Below are positions 55,401-60,079 of a stretch of 60,079 nucleotides of DNA, piece by piece. Origin of the DNA: Acanthaster planci (taxonomy: Eukaryota; Echinodermata; Asteroidea; Valvatida; Acanthasteridae). Under the pieces are notes generated by a model. The model saw only the letters and a list, made by a program, of their open reading frames with translations. It was not told the origin of the DNA and made no database searches. Every line of letters starts with the position of its first letter. The first letter of the stretch is position 1. The translations under genes and the position numbers were made by a program. Where the stretch lies: the NCBI RefSeq assembly GCF_001949145.1, contig NW_019091489.1, positions 600,813 through 660,891 on the forward strand. Reading direction: 5' to 3'.

Positions 55401-58400
55401 AAATGTCTCCCAAATGACCTATTTGTAAATATAATCCTTGGGGTCATTAATAATAATAATAAATAATAACAGCTTATTTAAGAGTAGGGCTTGGTAGATC
55501 GTAAGGTATGAAGGTGTGATGCAGTTTACATCAGTATTGATGACTGGGCCGATGAAGAATTTCGAGAATATAAATGTAAAATTAGAGCCAGCTTACCAAT
55601 CCCCGAATTTCTCCATCCCTATAATTCTTGGAGCTGACTTGAATAAAGGCATTGCCATTATCCATCGACTCCAGAAGGGAAGGTGGAACATCGTACAATA
55701 CTCCACCTGCCTACAATAAAAAGAATATAGTAGAATCCATTTTGAATCCTTGTCTAGAACACTTTGATTTCCCGATTCCCCCAAATACAGTGGTCCTTTA
55801 TAATTGGTTACCAGCATTTTAAATACTGCTCAATTGTGTTTATTATTTATTTATTTAAAATCTTCAGACATGAAAACAATAAAAGTTATTACAGGGGCCG
55901 TCTTGGAAATACAAAGTGAAAAACTGTCATACTGCTCATGATTCTGACTACTCTACGAATCAAGGGTTCGGTATCATCCAATGTCCACGTGACCAAGACT
56001 GTTGAACGTAAACTCCCGTATCCTAATGGCAGCTGTTGATCTTGCAATATTTGACTTTACACTGAAATCGAAGGTCTCCTCAGTAATATCCCAGGAGAAG
56101 AATCTAGGAAGAATCAGGACCTGACGACGACTGGCAAATGCACACACAAACAGGGTGCAACAGTGTAATGATATCGAAAACACCCGGGCTCTCAACTTGT
56201 GACCCCGGACCCTTGCGTCACATCTATTTATATCCGTGGGTGATGCCTGACCTAAGATTTTTTTATCAAGAGTCGTCAGGGAATCTTTGGGCAGGGAACC
56301 AGACTAGCTGGATTTAGGCACGATGGAAAAGTTTGAGACACTTGGTGGCGGCAAACAAACCGGTCCTTTTGACCACAGACATATAAACGTATAAACCGCC
56401 AGATCGCATTCAAAACTACATGAACATTTCGTATCTGCGAAACAGGTAACTTTTCACAATCACGGTTACACGCGCGAGAATGACGGTCTATGTTTTTCAC
56501 AGACAAAAGGACTGATATGTCTACTGCCACCAGTGTCTCAAAGTTTCCCATTCAAAACATGACTTTGCAAACTTTGATTGAAAATTGAATCCTTGAAAAC
56601 TGTTTTTCTCGGAATATACAGCATTCACTGGGCTCAAACTTCAACGGTTAGTTGTAAAACACCCTTCTTAAGTTATTGAGCACTTTGATGCCTCAAAAGA
56701 GCATAATGCATTAATGACAATGACGGACTGGACCTCTCAATGTACTTTTTTAATTAACATGCCTCACACATTTTCAATTTGACCATTTGTAAGAAAGTAC
56801 AGAAAGGTGTTAAACGTCTGAAGCCTTGTGTGCAAAAATAATTCTAATACATAATTACCAGGTTATTGTGGACCTCATTTAATACGTGTGTGACGACAAA
56901 GCTGTCTCCTTCAATTTCTCCAATCTCAGCAAAAACGTGATCGACGCTGCCATCTGACGCTGTGGATTCCTCGTCATTGATTCCTACTACGGACACTTCG
57001 TAATGCAATGCACACCTGGAGTCAAGGACCATAAAGGCGTGACCTCCGGCACCAGTTAACTGTGGCGGAGATATAATGCTTCCGGACATTTGGACTGGCA
57101 TCCCTGTAAAGGTTATAAAATAAACACCTACATTCGTGTAACAACTAGTCCTACATTCACAGACGTGAATGACGAGACTAGTTATTAAAAATAAAGTTCA
57201 AATTTGCTTTGGAACATAAACAAAGGTGAAGAACAGGGGAAAGGGGTTGTTTTTTATTTAAAAGAAAAAGAAAAAAGACGCCGTCTTCAAAAACCTCTAG
57301 TCTAAAAACTGCTCATTGTCAATGTCCTTTCACAGCTAACTACTGTATTATGAACTCCCACTGTATGATGTGCAGAAACGTATTACCGTTGCGTTTTTAC
57401 GCAAATGTGAGACCTGACAACCTATTTTTGATGTATGTACCTACGGTAATACATTTCCATAGATACATACATACACAGATACATTTCAAATTCAAATTTA
57501 TCATAGACCTTGATGCATTATCATAACGTTTCAATCCCCATTTTTATCCTGAACCACTAGCCTTTAAAATATCGATTTATAACGGGGTCGATATTTTCCG
57601 ATGGGCTTCTTTTTTCGTGCATTATATTCTTGCCTTGGCGATTGTGTAATCTCTCAGCAATATCTGGCATACCCTTATAAAATATGAATTAAATCGATGG
57701 TACAAAGTGACGTTAATATTCTTCTTTGAGTACGAGTATGCTGGGCTCATTTCACAAAAAAAATTTGGCAAAAAGTAGAGAAGGGCGAAGGTGTCTTCCA
57801 AACAAATTTCTGTTTCAATTTTCTGAGACCGATCTCTAATTTCGTTATATTTCATCCGAATCTTAATGAATAAGGCAAGATTGTTTAACCTTTGTAGTTA
57901 GCGAGGCTTGAGGAATAGGGTAGGGTGGTGATTTTTCCACGAAGCTCTGACGTCTCGTAAGCCTCTGTTGCTACGTTGATATACAGTCCGCCATGTAACA
58001 GTTGGTGGATTTCACGTGCCTTAGCTTTACTGTAACGTCCAACAGCCTGCATACACAAAATATTATCGGTGCTGTCGTTGAATTCAGACCCACATGCAAT
58101 AAAATCCCTTCTATTTAGTCTTTTAGAATGAAACTGTATGTGCACCCACTACATACAAAAAATCGAAATAAAATTTTCAAAAAGTACATATCTTCCTTCC
58201 ATGAAACGAATTAGCCTAGTATATGTTTGCAAATAATGCACTAGCTGATGTTTTCATAAAAGTGAGAAATTCGAATGAAGCGGTGAATGTACCTGACGAG
58301 AACAGAAAGGGCAAGATGTGTGGGAATTGTGCATGCAGTCACCAATCACAAGACTCACCGTGTTAAAAGCAGTCACTATACATATGCAGTAGATGACTTG

Positions 58401-59925
58401 ATACCAGTAAACTACGTGTATATGAACTGCTTACCTGGCCATTTCTGTAGTCTTTCAGTATGTCTGCCACAATCCTCCGTTTCCGCCTGTTTTTTGGTTT
58501 ACCCTCTATTGTCAAGCCAACAACGTTTGTCCTCAATCCCGTAATAAGAATCTGGGGGTATGAGCATTTATTTCGAACGCTTACTCAAACCTCATGAATT
58601 GTTTTCATTAGTATGAAACATTCAAAATGTAGATATTTTTAATCACAAGTTACTATTGGAGTTTTACCTGATAGCTTATCTTTCCTTTGTCATCAATACT
58701 GACGATTGCTGAACCGCTAGCTCCTGTGGCTTTAGGTCTGTCCAGAGCTTGGCTGCCAGATAAAACTGCATGCATAGCTGACACGACAGAAACAATAACG
58801 GTGACTTCAGCATTCAAACCTAAGAGAACTAATTTAAGATATAGTTGATAACATCAAGAGGTGCCAAATGGAAAATTTGATCAATAAACGTGACTTACTA
58901 CTGCATGTTTGCATGGGTGTAATGGGTCCAGCCAACTCCCCCTCTTGTCCTTCTATCGTGATGCTTACAGATAAGAGACCCCTCGCTAAATTCTTCTGCA
59001 TTTTTGATGTAAACTGGTCCCACACATCAGCTAAATCTAAATCCTACAGAAATTTAAACGTATAATATGTAAAGAAATTTAGACGTCATTGCTTTGTCAC
59101 AGGTTGACAATAGACCCCTCTCCTGGTACGTCGCACTTTGCATCCAAAGATGACAGTCAAACTACATGTATAACCTCATTCATTAATCAAGACACCAAAC
59201 AATTAATACCCCAACTAAATTCTGGAACAAATACCTCCTTCTTCAACCCTAACGGAACAGGAGTGGATTGTGAGGCAAAACCTGTTTCCAACCAAGGGAG
59301 AACTTTCTGCATACAATGGCTGCGTTTACCGATGGTATGGCAATATAACAGAGGTGAGTTTGAGCAATGATACTGGTCACATTAATAAAAAGTTATCTTA
59401 CGTCTGGCAGTACAGTCTTTTGTATCTCAGCAATGACATCTCTGCCTTTCTTCAGCTGTAATGTAAATCTGGTCTCAAGCGTACGTTCTGTGTTTTCAGT
59501 TACTCCGTCAATGAGTGCAGCAAAATTGAGTTGATCCCCGTTGCCAGTTACAGCAATCATTATAATAGCCCCAGATCCAAGACGATCATTGCTCTTTCGA
59601 CTTCGTCCACTTCCTTTGTCTCTACGTGTCAAGAGTACACTAAAGCTTTCTGGGAAACAACAGAACAATATATGTACGTTTTAAATATTCTACTAGCATG
59701 TTTGTCAATCACTTTATCAGCGTCAAACAATTTTTAATAACAGAAAATATTCTGCAGAACTGCATGTCTATATTTATACTTACCATCCGTTAATGCACGA
59801 TGAGGCATGATCCGACCGCGGACCTCACCTTCTTCGTGAGACGTAGTTGACAATGTCACAAACAGCAGTTTACTCTGTAAATGCTGAACGTACGTTGCAG
59901 GGACGTGTTGCCATTGGCCACAAAC
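51629..59925 (-). CDS. CHRD: Chordin, all but the 5' end (sixteen exons, 733 codons)
   Basis: Secreted BMP antagonist that binds BMP ligands through VWC domains. Exons in order: 59925-59784, 59649-59402, 59043-58899, 58819-58668, 58551-58435, 58046-57890, 57103-56859, 55710-55597, 54854-54654, 54195-54099, 53790-53663, 53442-53343, 53055-52990, 52460-52363, 51924-51831, 51726-51629. Every border is AG/GT and every phase joins without a stop. The domain order is CHRD repeats, then VWC, VWC, VWC, then a basic tail. The first exon reads CGQWQHVPATYVQHLQSKLL and ends in GEVRGRIMPHRALTD, close to the first chordin CHRD repeat. Signal peptide, first VWC and the start of the first CHRD repeat must lie above 60079. 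Vertebrate chordin is about 950 residues, so roughly 220-250 are missing. No disabling change is seen. Confidence 0.93.
52990..53055 (-). CDS. CHRD: Chordin 22-codon acidic linker exon between VWC B and C
   Basis: Encodes EESSTTPEPVESDVIQADEV and a few residues more. Borders are TAAACAG and GTGAAC. Both ends are phase 1, so the exon can be skipped without changing frame and may be alternatively spliced. Confidence 0.75.
53343..53790 (-). CDS. CHRD: Chordin VWC domain B (exons 53790-53663 and 53442-53343)
   Basis: First half: TCFFEGDKKYHSVGSQWHPF, then CAICTCR. Second half: CQRVECPKLDCERPVRMNPT, then DCCQTCP. Same two-exon structure and phases as domains A and C. Confidence 0.88.
54099..54854 (-). 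CDS. CHRD: Chordin VWC domain A (exons 54854-54654 and 54195-54099)
   Basis: The first exon starts with a Ser/Thr-rich linker after CHRD, then NSCFFESRYRIPDSSWSP and CTTCICK. The second gives CDPVVCPQLACTNPVKVPGE and CCPICP. The ten-cysteine VWC pattern with CxxCxC and CCxxC is complete. The splice between halves is phase 0 and the end is phase 1. A SINE sits in the intron upstream of this unit. Confidence 0.88.
54888..55146 (+). repeat. tRNA-derived SINE in a chordin intron
   Basis: The tRNA-like head has A box TTGGCCTAGTGG and B box GGTTCGAATCC. It is followed by a non-tRNA body with GGGTTTCAGTCCCTGATT and CAGGTTTTCCACCCACC, and an (AAT)n tail at 55129-55146. Head, body and tail are in SINE order. 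Confidence 0.7.
55147..55596 (-). other. Intron between chordin exons
   Basis: No exon on either strand. Another AAT run at 55450-55470. Confidence 0.4.
55597..59925 (-). CDS. CHRD: Chordin CHRD-repeat region (exons 1-8 of this window)
   Basis: Eight exons. Repeat ends are marked by G-E-[VIL]-R-G-type motifs: GEVRG (exon at 59784), ELRGK (exon at 57890) and GEIRG (exon at 55597). Repeat starts have the Leu/Ser-rich strand and L-x-Y-x-V-x-V-x-G core, as in LHYEVSVVGIND (exon 56859-57103) and ISYQILITGLRTNVVG, which spans the 58668 / 58551 splice. The exon 58435-58551 carries a basic patch (PKNRRKRRIVADIL) inside a repeat, which could bind heparan sulphate or be cut by a furin-type protease; this is inference. 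Confidence 0.85.
55711..56858 (-). other. Chordin intron with a repeat fragment
   Basis: 55950-56005 (CTACGAATCAAGGGTTCGGT, CCAATGTCCACGTGACCAAG) resembles an arm of the 23455-24406 element. The flanking exons join in phase, so no exon is missing here. Confidence 0.5.
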
Positions 59926-60079
59926 CTAACAAGGAAATAGGATAACTTGACAATTCGGCAGGACTTCATTTAAAAAAAACACAGAAAACAAGTACCTTGT
60001 TGAAAAGATTACCAAGGCGCAGACAAAAATGATGGAAAATGGTTTGTTATAGGAAGGAGTAGGATGTTTTCGCATGGCT

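Overview
This window is animal nuclear DNA: spliced genes with GT-AG introns, many transposon remnants, microsatellites and one assembly gap (45136-45596). The genes and repeats suggest a marine invertebrate, most likely a non-vertebrate deuterostome such as a hemichordate, echinoderm or amphioxus. The species cannot be named from sequence alone.

Two host genes can be reconstructed with every splice phase consistent. On the + strand (19798-33718, six exons) is the 3' half of a membrane guanylate cyclase. A transmembrane exon joins directly to a linker helix and the cyclase catalytic domain, with no kinase-homology domain between. On the - strand (59925-51629, sixteen exons, 733 codons) is most of a chordin gene: CHRD repeats, three VWC domains and a short basic tail. 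Its 5' end lies beyond the window. The genes point towards each other and are separated by about 18 kb of transposon debris.

The most striking object is a complete virus-like transposon at 726-9413 (8.69 kb). It has two identical 132-bp terminal inverted repeats and a 5-bp target duplication (TCTGG). Inside are a tandem SAP-like protein, a degraded A32/FtsK-type packaging ATPase, a degraded membrane protein, a set of opposite-strand genes that includes a TFIIB-like ribbon/cyclin protein, and a small Cys-rich protein. No polymerase B or integrase is visible. Perfect ends around broken genes suggest a recently moved, non-autonomous Polinton-like element.

The rest is a transposon graveyard: TA-flanked inverted-repeat elements rich in CGACG motifs (about 870 bp each), a TA-flanked element carrying a RecQ-like helicase fragment, large fold-back repeats, a hAT remnant, a Crypton/DUF3504-like recombinase remnant, an Ngaro/DIRS-like element with SGNH domain, a Harbinger transposase fragment plus Harbinger-like MITEs, a Ty3/gypsy pol fragment with one LTR, a nearly complete Tc1 element, and tRNA-derived SINEs. 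None of these mobile elements appears able to make an intact transposition protein.
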